Shown: positions 19,270-30,010 of the stretch, one piece after another
How the letters are laid out: each line of letters starts with the position of its first letter
How positions within the stretch are numbered: position 1 is the first letter of the stretch
NCBI GenBank assembly: GCA_036897485.1
Contig: JAYMTF010000801.1
Location: forward strand, 1 to 30,010
DNA: 30,010 nucleotides
Source of the DNA: Pelargonium nanum
Taxonomy: Eukaryota > Streptophyta > Magnoliopsida > Geraniales > Geraniaceae
Direction: 5' to 3'
Notes under the pieces: model-generated
Database searches by the model: none
Seen by the model: only the letters and a program-made list of their open reading frames with translations
What the model was told of the DNA's origin: nothing
Program-made: the position numbers and the translations under genes

Positions 19270-20594
19270 ATCTTAGTGATAGTTCCAAAAACGAGCATTA
19301 GATGGAGATACCCAGAATTCCTGGATGCATTCCACAATAAATGCACATGTAAATAATCTTTTGCAATAAAAAAATCAGCCAATCAATCCCAATAACAAAC
19401 AAAAACAGGCCTTTCACTTGATTAATTAAAAAGTTCAGGAATGGAACAGTGACTAGAATGCCAGTTTGCATGGAAAAGACTATCCTCGCATCGCATGGGA
19501 AAAGATTAAATTACATGAAAAGCAAGGGAGAAGAGAGAACCACAGTTTTAAATGATAGCAATAAAAACATTAATCAATAATAGAAAGATCAATCCTACAA
19601 CATCATCCAGGTAAGCCATCTCCAACAAATGCTACAAAAGGGAGGGGGAGAGAGAAGAAACAAAACAAAACAAGGTTCTAAAACCAATTTCAAGCCTAGT
19701 GCAAATAGCATCCAATTTCAATCCTTGGATTCCAATACCAATTCCTAAAACCCAGAGTACCAAGAACTGCTATTTCAAAGCTCAAACAAGTTAGAGCAAA
19801 ACATCAGTTCTATAATTTCCAGCAGATCCACCAAATAAGAAGAATGCCAACATGGGAATGGCAAGTTTACAACCAAATTTTATCAGATAGGAAAAAAAAT
19901 AATAAATTGGGTGAAGATGGTATTTTTTTTTTAATGAATAGTACCAAAATGGCACAACTTGCCAGCATATGATAAAAGCTTCTTCTCCATATTTATTTTT
20001 ATACTTCTATATCAACCAAGAATAAAAGGAAAATTATGGAGGAAAAAAAAAAAGGAAATTGGCATCAACAATATCCACATAAATTTGGAAAAAAAGCAAG
20101 GAATATAAACACACAACAACCTCCATAAGCCTCTAATTGAAAGGATACAACAAACATAATTTAAGTCATATATCATGGGCAATTCAGACCAAAAGAGATC
20201 CAAATCCCAATTCAAGTTCCACCACACACACAAACTACACATTCAACACATACAAATAATTAAATAAATAATTGAAGCATATTCATCCTTTCCTCAAATT
20301 TGTACCTTTCCACAAATTTCTAACAAAGAAATAGAAGGGTTTAAACAGTAAATTCTTTAAAATGAATAATTCAAGTCCCAAATCTCAGATCGGACACATC
20401 GGACTCAAATTAAGCACTGAACCAAATTCCAGAAGAAGAAAAATTGCAATACAATCAAGAAATGAAAAACACAACTCCGTCCTAGAAGATTCTGGAGACT
20501 TCCTCGACAGCCATGAAAAGAAAAGAAAAACAGATGAAGCGAGAAAATCCGGTGACTTGGCGAACAAAAAAGCCAAGAAATCATATTTTCTCAC
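19270..20594 (-). other. Predicted long 5' leader intron of TRFL
   Basis: On the minus strand, ATCTACAG|GTGAGA gives a strong donor (intron base 1 at 20594), and ACTATCACTAAG just before ATATGG at the start codon gives a plausible acceptor near 19272. The stretch is AT-rich and holds no supported gene. An extra small leader exon inside it cannot be excluded. Confidence 0.45.
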
Positions 20595-20850
20595 CTGTAG
20601 ATGACGATGTGCGCTCAAAGTTCTGATTTTTATTACACGAAGAAACACAATTTCGAATAATTATGCAGATTTACAAATGAAAGATCGGAGAATCGGAGAA
20701 TTCGATGAAGAAACTAAGATTATCACTCAATCAGACGACGCTTCGCTCATTTTCTAACCCATATTTTCCCGGAAAACGCAAATTTCGATTTCTAAACGCA
20801 ACGCATTTTCATGATTCTCTTATCTCTCTGTTTTGCTGATTTCTCTATCC
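20595..20850 (-). other. Probable first (non-coding) exon of TRFL
   Basis: The sequence between the donor at 20594 and the pyrimidine-rich CTTATCTCTCTG region near 20820-20830 has the composition of a plant 5' leader and no long frame. The start is not pinned down. If transcription begins above 20815, the leader carries a six-codon upstream frame (ATGAAAATGCGTTGCGTTTAG). Confidence 0.35.
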
Positions 20851-22082
20851 CTGATCGCCAAAACCCTCTGAAAACCATCCAAGCTTTTGCTTAAACCCCA
20901 GGTCTTATACCATTGACCTCTCTCACCGAACCCATCGGTAAATTCTTGTGGTTTTACTGGCTATAGCAGGTCAAGGAAAGCCACCTAATGGTCCGGTTCT
21001 TCGTTACTAGGTGACCCACCATTGAAAGATGCGGTCAAATGATGACGCGTGGTGTCTGCGGGATCGTGTGGCTGAGATGGAGAGAAAATGCCATGTCAAT
21101 AAGTGAATTTTTTTTTTTTGTTGAGAAAAACAATAGGAGATTGAATTTTGTATCATAAGAGAAAATGCCATTTTAGACTTCCTTTGTATCAATTTTTCCA
21201 AAAAAAAATTTTGCAAAAATTAATTAAATATAAATTATTTATAATTATTCCAAATTTTTTTTTTTGAAATTTAATTATTCCAAAATTAATAAATTGAAAT
21301 TGCACATTTACCCTTTTGGGGTAAGCCAAGTCATCGAAAGGTGATAACGCCTCATAACTAACGCCTCATGATATCGAATTGTATTGTTAATATATAGGTT
21401 AGTTGATTTCATGCAAATGTTAGACAATTAGATGCTTATGATCCCCTCCAATTGTTCATTGCATCTATTCCTTCTAAGGATAATTTATTAAAGATCACTT
21501 TATTTAAGCAATAACAAAATAGAAATATAAAACACGTTCTCCACTACTTTGTACAAAAAAATGGTATTAAATATAAGAAAAAAATGTTGTATTTTTCAAT
21601 TATTTCTTGTAGAAATGACCAAACTGGAGAACTCGCATCACTCACACACTTTAATTTACACGAGCATTTATAAACCATTCTTAAAACTAATTACATAGTA
21701 AAAGCATTTATTAACCATGCTTAAAACTAAGTACACAGTTAATCATATCATAACTCGACAAACGGCAATTTGATTAAGTAACATATAGAGCTAAACTATA
21801 TGGCTCCAAGGCGTAGCAACATAAATATATATTCACATGGGCACAGATCGATCCAGGACCATTTTTTAATTGTTACTATAATTTATAAATTGCATCAGAT
21901 GGCTTGGCATGCACAACAAATACATATCCTATTCCTTTCAGATCTATGAATAACATTAACAACGGTGTGACAAAGAAGATAAGGACGTTTTCGTCATTTT
22001 AACAATATATGGACCTATTTGTTTCGTTGCAGATAAGCATGTTTATTTTATTTTATTTTATTTCCTTAACAAAGATACCGCC

Positions 22083-22461
22083 ACGTCGGATTGCATTTCC
22101 GAATCATACGTGGAAAGAGGTCCCAATTGGTCCCTTTTTTGACTGAGGAAATCAAAAAAAAGTTCACGGATTGGAAATTGAGGAGAGGGGACGCCGTCAG
22201 AAATGACGGCGATTGAAAACGACGTGGCGGGAGGGAAGGCAAAAAATAGAAACGGCGTTAAAGATGGCAAGGAGATAAAGTGGAGGTGGGACCACAGCAA
22301 TTTGTATTATTGCCAGCAAGGGGACAAAAAGCAATGCGACGCCGTTTAAGAAGTGGTGAGGCGTGAATGGTGTAGTTGACACCTGTCAGGAACTCGCACG
22401 ATAACAGCGTGTCACCGGACTCACCAAGACAAGAAAGAGACACGTGAAAATGATGGTACGT
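22083..22461. promoter_or_regulatory. Promoter-like ACGT-rich block without an adjacent gene
   Basis: Five ACGT cores occur within 380 bp: CCACGTCGG (22082), ATACGTGGAA (22107), CGACGTGGCGG (22221), GACACGTGAAA (22439) and GTACGTG (22457). The block is richer in GC than the flanks and contains repeated GACGGCG/AACGGCG/GACGCCG motifs. This resembles the GRAS3 promoter patch, but no supported frame or exon starts beside it, and the nearest gene starts are more than 1.3 kb away. It could be a distal element, a promoter of a non-coding transcript or a relic. Confidence 0.3.
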
Positions 22462-22491
22462 GTTTTTAAAAATAAATTTTCAACTAAAGTA

Positions 22492-22739
22492 CTTCCTCCG
22501 TCTTAAAATGAGTGTCTTGTTTCCATTTTTTTTGCAAAAATTAAGAATTATCAAATAATTTAATGTGTTTCCTATATTACCCTCACTTTTCCCTCTACAC
22601 CCCATGTGCAGTTCAAATCTGCTCATGTGCAGTTCATAAGTGATAAGGGTAATATGAGAAAAATAAAAATAGAAACAGAACACTCATTTTGGGACAAAAA
22701 ATTTAGACAAACAGGACACTCATTTTGGGACGGAAGGAG
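22492..22739. mobile_element. Stowaway-like MITE (copy 3), complete, with doubled right terminus
   Basis: The element runs from CTTCCTCCGTCTTAAAATGA to GGGACGGAAGGAG and is flanked by TA on both sides (22490-22491 and 22740-22741), a perfect Stowaway target duplication. Length is 248 bp. Near the right end the terminal motif ACACTCATTTTGGGAC occurs twice (22680-22695 and 22716-22731), 36 bp apart. The left portion matches copy 4 closely (TTTCCATTTTTTTTGCAAAA, then TTTAATGTGTTT). Confidence 0.85.
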
Positions 22740-23889
22740 TACTATATTTAAATGTTCTCTCTTGTAATTATATGATTTTTGGATAATTTGATTCTCTATT
22801 TCACAAAATATTTGCATGTTTATATTTGGGTTCAAATTAGAAGTACCTAACCATCCATAACCATAAGACTTTAGGCACATGACCACTACCTTAATTTCAC
22901 CAAATACTAGAAAAGCTAGCTGGGCCAAGAGAATGACAGGAATTTCAATAAATTAGCGGAGGAAACAAAACAAAACTCCAAGAAAGCTGGAAATGAGAAA
23001 TAATGAACAACACTGGCAAAGATGACAGAATAAATTCAGTAATAGGGGTTGTGGATTGCAAGGTGGAGAAATTGGAGGCCTGCAAGCAAAGCTTGATACA
23101 AAGACAAATGGAGGATATGTAGAAATATTCAATGCCAACTATATAAATAGCCAGCAATTGACATTGACTACAATATTCATTTAACCACGGGACCACGTCC
23201 TCTCTCTACTCACGTAATTTTTTTAAGTCGAGTGAGTGACACCTAGATATATCAATTTTGTGCCGATTTGAGTTTTGAATTGAATTACTTTCAAATTTAA
23301 CTTAGAAGATGTTAATGTAACAAGTTTCGAGTTTCATGAGAAGGATGCTCGTTTATTTCTGACCCAATACATAATTTTTCAATTGTATTTTTCATCGATA
23401 AAATACAAATTATTAGTAGCATTGTTTAAGTAGAAAAGCAGCTTGATTGGGCAAAAGAGGAGGCAAAATTGATGAATGATGAGAAAGGAGTAGCAAAGAG
23501 AAACGACAAAGTAGTGTCCCTTTAGCAAAGGAGGAAAAGGAAAATGATGGAAGTAAAGAGTTGAAGATCACGTAACCATGGAATTAGGATTTTGATTACT
23601 TGACGTATAAGATAACGTTACATTTCTCTTTCTCATTCATTTTTAGAGATGGGAGTTTACTGTGGGAAACTCTAACCTGAAGCTATTGGATTGGTTTTAC
23701 AACAAAATATTGTTAACTCCCAAGTTCCAACACAAGAGTTTTTTTATTTCTAGACAGTCCTGTTTTGAGACAACAGAGCCAATTTCTTGGATTGCCGTTC
23801 CCCAACTCCACTCCTCCATAATCTATTTTCAACTATGCATCACATATAAGGAGGAGAGAGAAAGACCCTTGCTAGAACTCACTCACAAC

Positions 23890-24140
23890 TCGTGAATGTG
23901 TGTCGTGTTGTGTTGAAGGTTGATTGTGAATTGCACGACCCAACACGAACACGACATATTTAACGCCATGACTAAATGGACCGTGTTGACACAACATAAT
24001 TGACAAGAACACGACTCAACGCGAACACGATTACTAAACATGTTGGGTTCTCTTTACACAAATACGATACGATAACAAAATGTGTGAACTCAAACATGAT
24101 AATATCGCGTCGAGTTATGACATGAATTGACAGCTATAAT
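23890..24140. repeat. Degenerate CGTGT-rich dispersed repeat
   Basis: A run of AACACGAACACGACATATT, ACAAGAACACGACTCAACGC and GAATTGACAGCTATAATTC style units. It is the reverse-complement counterpart of the tract at 4640-4860. Boundaries are unclear and no coding capacity is seen. Confidence 0.4.
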
Positions 24141-24640
24141 TCATGTGCTGGATCAGCATATGCATATCACCCACAACATTTGCATACCAGTTATGTGTGT
24201 CACCCAATTACCTTATAATACATTGTCACTAGCTAAAATGCAATAACACCATCATTTAACAATTACTAAGCTCAATCATAAGTTTAAGCTATTCATAGCA
24301 TAGACACACAACACAATTGCACAAGTCAGATGACAAACTATGCAATGACATCTTCAAGGCATATAATTCAAATTATATTTCACAAGACATTCAAAGAAAT
24401 CCCATAAATCCATGAAAAGCCTTCATTAAGAAAGTGGATAACAAGGCATGAAGAATTCGGATTTTGGTTGAAATAGAGTACACATGCTAACTTTCACAGT
24501 TCTATTAGTATAGGATCATAATGGGGATACAATATGTCACAAACAAAAGAGCTTCCACATATCACACCAAAAAATGTTCCAGAAACTAATTGCAGAATCA
24601 GCCAAGAACATGTATAAACCAGGTTACCTCATTCAGAAGA

Positions 24641-25013
24641 TCAATTGCCATACTGCCATGGGTTAAATTCTATTGAGTTAACATCAACCTTGTCATTGTT
24701 GTCCGCGGTATCTGCAGCAACCCGATGCTCGGTGTATTTACCGTTGAATTGATAGACTTCCAAGTCACCCCAAGGAGTAGATGTAACTTCATCAGTTAAA
24801 TCAAACCATCTTGGTGTGAACTGATGCTCCTTGGCCTCTCGGTTTCTCTTTTCTGCTCTCTGCCTTTCCTCCAAACTGGAAGGGCAAATGATCACCTCAA
24901 AGTTAAAGAATAAGGTTTGTCAAGTCCACTAGGGCAAAATAAATTGAAAAGTTGCAGACTATCAAACTAGACAAACCCTCAGTATTTACTCCAACATCCA
25001 GTAGACCCTGTTT

Positions 25014-25063
<50 letters not shown>

Positions 25064-28000
25064 CCTGTTCTTTTCAGCACCAGCTTTGGATAGATCACCC
25101 TTCTCAAGCGCATATCTATCAGGACGCAGACGAGAATCTGATGCCAACAACTTCTTCGGCGCAGTGTCGAAACTATTTATTTTATGTGCAAAATATGTAT
25201 ACTGAAATTTGTCATCCTTTGGAACTTCAGCAAGATGCCAGACCTGCAGAACAAAAAAAAAACTATAATTTAATCAACTATCAAACTGACAGCTGTCCAG
25301 CTCTAACAATAAGCTCAGAGCATCAACTCAATGCCTAATAATAATACAAGTATCAATGTGCCATGCCAGTCATTCTACGGTATGGTTAAATCAGGGTTAG
25401 CATAGTCATTACGTTTTAATTATGCGAGCAACATGAAATATGCGATGGATGGATTTATACATTCCTGTTGGTTGATATGAACACACCTTGGAGTAAGTTT
25501 ATAATTATAGAGAGAGGTGCAGCAAAATAAATTTGACTGAAACTCGAATAAGGTTGTAATAAAGATAGACTTCTTATAATTTTGGAAAGAAGTCTAATGG
25601 TTTGGTCAGACACTCATCATCTTTTTTTTATATACTTGCAATGAAGTCTACCTTCGCTGAGGTTATTTTATTTATTATGGTGAAGAAGTTCAGCTAATAA
25701 ACTAAAAGATAATAATGTAATTAGTTTATTAACAATAATTTTCCATCAATGTTCACATTTTCTGGGAGGCTATGATAAGAATGTGTGTTCCAGGTTCTGC
25801 ATAAGCCATAAGGTGATGAGGTAGGATAAAAAAACCTCTTTCAATTCAGTGCCTGGCAGAGGCTCCCCTTCCATGTCACATGGTTGATAACTCATTGACT
25901 CATTCCACTTCCCTGTCATTAATATTTTAGGTTCCTCCGCGGCATTATAAACATATCCATCTACTTCATAGCGGCCAGCTCTGAAACAAAGAGAAATTTT
26001 TATCAAATACCACGTACAGTGTCAAACACTGTAGCAAGGAACAAAGAAAACTGTAGCAAAAGCATTTTATAGGTTTAGCTATAAAGCTCCCGGGGTCTAA
26101 AAAATGTACAAATATTTACATTTAAACGGTACTTGGGTAGATCAGAGGACTTTCAAGTTTTTGGTCGGCGGTTCAATTTTGGCTACATAGATAGAATATT
26201 TAGGGGTCTCCTTTTAACAACTCGCTACACTAATTTTAGATTACGCGATAAACCCAGTCCTAAGTCTAAGATCTAGCGAATGTAAAATGGTAAACAGTCA
26301 TGCTCAACAAGGTTTAGCTCAGACAATGCCTTCTGTACCGGTCCTCAAGAAACCATGGCATCAACTTATGGATGCAAGAAAGACTCGTGCAGTTTATTTC
26401 CAGAAATATAATGAAGAGATTGAAAAAAGAAAGGAGATGGAAAATACCCAAACCAACCACATGGTTGGAAATATAGCACAACTTTATCCCCAGTTGTCAA
26501 ATTAGTCATGATCATCTCGCCTGGTGAGTCCACCCAAGTCCGTCCAAAAATAAGATTGTTAACCTTTGTGGGAGGCGGCACCAAATCTAAGACTACGCCA
26601 TCTCTTTTAAGAGTCACACGAGTTCTACAAATGACCAAAAAATGTTCCATAGTGAGTTATTAGAAGCTTGCATTCTGAACTAAATGGACTATAACATAAA
26701 TAGTAACAACAATCAATTAATGAACAATAAATAATGTTTGCGTGTTGGTAATTTTTTCATTGGATGGAAAGCATCGACCAAAAATAGTTTTAATTCAAAG
26801 AAAAATCAGAATATACACAGTTCAATCACAACTGTTTCCAAAGTCTGTAAGACTATCTTTGATTCACCAGGTGTAGGTCACATGTAGTTGGCAACAAAGC
26901 TTATTAACAATAAGCTATATATGTCAAGATAAAGACACAGATCTCACTAATGAGTCAAGATAGCTCATCCAGTCAGTTGATATTTGCCATCAGCAATAAA
27001 AAGGAAGCATTATTAATTTCAATGGGTAGGAAAGCCTAACCCAATAATAAAGTGGGACTATTAATATAAACATGGATAAAATGTTTCTTTATCTATGGAG
27101 TTATGTCTGAAGCAAATCAAGTGAACACACTGAGTAAAGATAGAGTCACTGAAACCAATATTATATAAAATACCAATTGATTCAAACAATATAATGTTAC
27201 CTTCCAACAGGGTACACATCAACAGAGTTTCCTAACAATTTTGTTTTTAACTTTGATGTTACATCATAAGTAAAATGCTCATTTTCAGCATGCCCAGCAC
27301 TCATTGGGGGATGATGACTGACCTGCAAAAGAAAGAAATGGTGCATCCGTCAACATTATTTGAAAGCATCTATCCATAGGGAACATCCAAGACATAAATT
27401 GAAGTGAGCCAATCGTAGAATTATTTTAGGAAGATCACAAAGAATTTGAGGAAATAAAAAATTGAGGGGGATTCATGTAATTAAAAAGTATGAGAAAGAA
27501 AAGAACATGGAAAGTATGAGAGCAGACAGGCGGGAAATCAATTGTCACATATCTTAAGGAAACCACAGCGATAAATAACTCACCTGCTCTGCAAGAAATG
27601 TAATTCCACCATGGTTAACCATCTCATAAGTCTCACCAAGAATAGGATTAAATGGCTTCCAGGTTCGTTGATAGGCATAGTAGACAGATATAGCCCATGA
27701 AGCTGCAAGGATGAGACAGTTATATCCATTCACCAGACAATAACTCCATATACCTAGGTAAAACAAGAAAGCATTATCGTACTCACAAGCATACACCAAT
27801 CGCATGTAAGGATCCTCACATTCATCTGCCCGGTCCAACAAGTGGCTATATTCCATTAACTGTCATAATATTGTACAATTTATGCTTACCCAACCTACAA
27901 TATATATATACACATATACACAAATACATGCAGAAAAATCAATATACATAACAAAAAAAATATGAAGCACAAACCTCTGCCATTTTCTGGAGCATAGTCA

Positions 28001-29225
28001 TTGGCTCAAAGATAAGGACAGGAAGTGTCACCATTGATGTGATATCTGACCCTATATATTTTTGCATCATCTTCCAGTAGCTGTCTCTATCCTGTGAAAC
28101 ATGAAAACATAAGCATAAGAGGTAGAGGATTTCCTAAAAAAATCCTGATGTCAGCACTGTGAGGTGTAGCATGCACAGGGAGTAGCCAACTATAAATCTA
28201 CCTAAAAACAAATCAATTACTTAGGAATTACTACACTTAACAACCCATCAAATATCAATGAAAAATATGCAACACGAGGAAATTACAAATGATCAATATT
28301 ACTGTCCTTAATATCACATTAAACTAGCATGAATGTGTAGTAAGGCTTCATAGAAGCATGGACTATGGATCCTATAGAAGAGAGAATAGGGGAAACGTGT
28401 AACACCTCCTGCTTCCATCGTCCTCTCTGAGCTTCCTCTTCTGCATCCTCTTTTCCTCCCTCTGGATTTATGACTTCCACTCCTTCATAACCAAGGAATC
28501 TGAATGCAGGCATATAAAATATCACAAGACTGATTCATAAAGATTGACTCGCTGCTTGGCAAATAATTAACCGCACAACAAATAGGTCTATAGAATAATA
28601 GAAAAAATTATTAATTGAGGGGTAAATAGAAATCCACAAGGATCAAATATGTTTCAACAATCAAGATAGAATGTTCATGATGTACATTAGTATATTATAC
28701 TTTGCAATGCAATTATACAAATGGCAAAGTTGTTCAGGAAGCAGGTGCAATAAGCAATCCTCAATCATATTAAGAAACACATTGATATAACTGACACAAA
28801 ATATACAACTACAAACAGAAACACAGACCAATATACTCATATATAAAACGAAAGCAGAGACACACTGACCAAATTACTTGCTCAAGCTACAAATCATATG
28901 TACTTACAAAGCACACTGAACAATCTTCACCCAGTAAAACTAGGACTTACTCCTAAAATTCCAAATTCAACACTCTTGAAATCAAGTAAGTTTAAGCAAT
29001 GGAGTGAACCTACTACAAGTTTCTAGTCATTCAACAATAAACAATCATAAATTCACCGAAGATTCGCAACCATAATCAAATCAAGCTTCGACAATAGTAG
29101 ACGTGAAACTGTGAGAAACTAAAAAGTATATACCCGTTGACGGATTTCTGCATGGCGCTACTGAACATGGAGATACCAGAGGACATGGATGCGAAAAATC
29201 CATTGTTCTTCCTAGGACTAGCCAT
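24641..29225 (-). CDS. Oxysterol-binding protein-related protein, ORP3 group
   Basis: Ten coding exons: 29134-29225, 28406-28499, 27975-28091, 27787-27859, 27584-27702, 27201-27322, 26448-26624, 25836-25980, 25065-25243, 24641-24875 (1353 nt, 450 aa); all junctions keep phase. The protein is a lone ORD lipid-binding domain with no PH domain, matching the short ORP3 type (about 450-460 aa). Landmarks: start [50 protein letters not shown] (66-85); the OSBP fingerprint EQVSHHPP (164-171) across an exon junction; [47 protein letters not shown]; end [11 protein letters not shown]. ORPs bind sterols and phosphoinositides and move them at membrane contacts; Arabidopsis ORP3A is tethered to the ER by a VAP protein. 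Two donors are weak: GAG|GTTTTT at 25835 and CAG|GTCTCT at 25064, the latter inside a microsatellite. Introns over 300 bp (25244-25835, 25981-26447, 26625-27200, 28092-28405, 28500-29133) hold no supported genes. Confidence 0.94.
25013..25063. repeat. Compound (GT)n(GA)n microsatellite at an ORP splice donor
   Basis: An interrupted GT stretch and a clean (TG)12 run (25021-25044) are followed by about ten GA units ending at 25063. On the minus strand it reads (TC)n(AC)n starting one base into the intron, so the donor of exon 25065-25243 is CAG|GTCTCTCTCT. Confidence 0.9.
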
Positions 29226-29640
29226 CTTTCTCTATCTATGGAACTATTTAGAAATTGAAATTCTGTAACTGTGGCTCCTAATTGAACAGCTCGGTGTTGC
29301 AGAGCTAAAACCCTAGGAATTGTGGATTAGTCAAGTAACAGAGTATACCAAAAGAGCGGTAAAATAGCATAGAAGATTGTGGTGGTGGTGGTGGTGGTGG
29401 TATGATCTGTAATTAGCAAGATCGGCGGTGGCGGTGGCGGATCGGCGATGTGGTGGTGGAAATCGACGGCGGTTTGGTTTATGTGTGAGACCGACGAGTC
29501 GCGTCGTTGGGGTTGTTAGGAAATTGACTGATGTTCCAGTACCTTCTTGTTTAAACTCCGAATCGTCAATAGTGATGAAAGAGTGTACCATTTTCGTGTA
29601 CTTTACTTTCATAGGGATCCGTGAACTTCCTTTTTATTAT
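29226..29640. promoter_or_regulatory. ORP 5' leader and promoter region
   Basis: This lies directly upstream of the ORP ATG (29225). The leader has a short pyrimidine/purine-rich sequence without an obvious intron. A GGT trinucleotide run (29379-29401) and a GGCGGT-rich patch (29421-29476) follow. Overlapping frames on both strands, including one reading a His run, come from the trinucleotide repeat and are not taken as genes. No clear TATA box is visible. Confidence 0.45.
29379..29401. repeat. (GGT)n trinucleotide microsatellite
   Basis: About seven uninterrupted GGT/TGG units lie some 155-175 bp upstream of the ORP start codon, probably in the leader or core promoter. Confidence 0.85.
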
Positions 29641-29929
29641 TTTTAAAATAAAATTACAATAAATTTTTGTTACGTGATATAAGTATATAGTTAACCGTTT
29701 GTTTTAAAAAAAGTATAAAGTTTTTTTTATAAGCAAGCGTAACAAACGAGGTTCGAGGTAGATACTCAAAGAGAAGCAAGCGCATTTAGCCACTTTCCCC
29801 GTCGATGGTTGTTCAATTCCTGTGTTGTAGTGTATGAATATGATGTTTTTAAATACTTATGTATGTCTTTCTAAGGTATAATAATTTATCATAAATCTTA
29901 TTCCATTTCAAATTTAAAGTACTTTAATA
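29641..29929. other. AT-rich intergenic tail
   Basis: No gene, RNA or clear regulatory site is seen between the ORP promoter and the MITE at the window end. Confidence 0.5.
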
Positions 29930-30010
29930 CTCCCTCCGTCCCAAAATGAGTATCATGTTTCCATTTTTTGCAAAAATTAAGGATTACTATATAATTTAAT
30001 GTGTTTTCAA
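29930..30010. mobile_element. Stowaway-like MITE, left end only (copy 4)
   Basis: TA at 29928-29929 is followed by CTCCCTCCGTCCCAAAATGA, then TTTCCATTTTTTGCAAAAAT and ATAATTTAATGTGTTTTC, matching the left part of copy 3. The remainder lies beyond the window. Confidence 0.75.

Larger units (their letters stand above)
20851..24640. other. Intergenic between TRFL promoter and ORP 3' end
   Basis: No gene is seen in about 3.8 kb. It contains the TRFL promoter (with a telobox-like AAAACCCTCT at about 20862), very AT-rich runs at 21110-21300, a (TTTTA)n run at 22044-22062, an ACGT-rich block at 22083-22461, a MITE at 22492-22739, and a CGTGT-rich repeat at 23890-24140. Short frames here, on both strands, lack start context, conserved domains or splice support. 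Confidence 0.55.

Noticed and set aside
20362..20648. Overlapping frames on both strands near the TRFL leader
   Set aside because: They overlap the predicted leader intron/exon boundary and have low-complexity K/R/S composition without homologues I recognise.
22945..23196. Minus-strand hydrophobic frames (two overlapping)
   Set aside because: Overlapping alternatives in AT-rich intergenic DNA with Cys/Phe/Leu-rich random composition and no start context or homology.
26090..26280. tRNA/SINE-like patch with GGTCGGCGGTTCAATTTTGG in an ORP intron
   Set aside because: The B-box-like GGTTCAATTTT is imperfect, no matching A box or acceptor stem can be paired, and no poly-A tail or target duplication is visible.
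26287..26505. Plus-strand frame over ORP exon 26448-26624 and the adjoining intron
   Set aside because: Antisense to a well-supported ORP exon; no independent evidence for a gene.
29331..29612. Minus-strand frame with a poly-His run
   Set aside because: The His run is the GGT microsatellite read in one frame. It lies in the ORP promoter/leader and lacks any family similarity.

Overview
This is nuclear DNA of a flowering plant, most likely a eudicot. The support is AT-rich intergenic sequence, many GT-AG introns, plant-only protein families, Stowaway-type MITEs and simple repeats. I cannot name the species. I see no operons, CRISPR arrays, phage, tRNA or rRNA genes.

Layout. A + strand terminal exon of an unrecognised gene (307-544) lies at the left edge. 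Every other gene is on the minus strand. Three GRAS transcription-regulator genes of the SCL14/SCL9/SCL33 (LISCL) subfamily sit in tandem: GRAS1 (958-2811, 617 aa), GRAS2 (7028-9244, 738 aa) and GRAS3 (11066-13390, 774 aa). A decayed piece of a further GRAS copy lies between GRAS1 and GRAS2 (6255-6450). Next is a nine-exon gene for a telomere-repeat-binding TRP/TRFL protein (15385-19269, 701 aa), with a ubiquitin-like fold and a C-terminal telobox Myb domain. Last is a ten-exon gene for a short oxysterol-binding-protein-related protein of the ORP3 group (24641-29225, 450 aa). I assembled both multi-exon models by hand from splice sites, phase continuity and family conservation. Every junction keeps frame and each model ends at a stop.

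Non-coding content. There are four copies of one CTCCCTCCGTCCC Stowaway-like MITE, two of them cut by the window ends and one inside the last TRFL intron. There is also a 145-bp tandem duplication (14729-15020), two CGTGT-rich degenerate repeats, predicted leader introns for GRAS2, GRAS3 and TRFL, an ACGT-core (ABRE/G-box) cluster upstream of GRAS3, a similar cluster with no obvious gene at 22.1-22.5 kb, and a (GT)n(GA)n microsatellite that forms the first bases of an ORP intron.

Functional reading. The genes do not form one pathway. The GRAS array looks like a local expansion of stress/detoxification co-regulators. TRFL is a nuclear DNA-binding protein and ORP is a cytosolic/ER lipid-transfer protein. 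GRAS (SCL14-type) next to TRFL recalls the Arabidopsis At1g07520-At1g07540 neighbourhood and may be old microsynteny. I found no convincing new biological system; the interest is in tandem-array decay, a splice donor made of microsatellite, and repeat structure.
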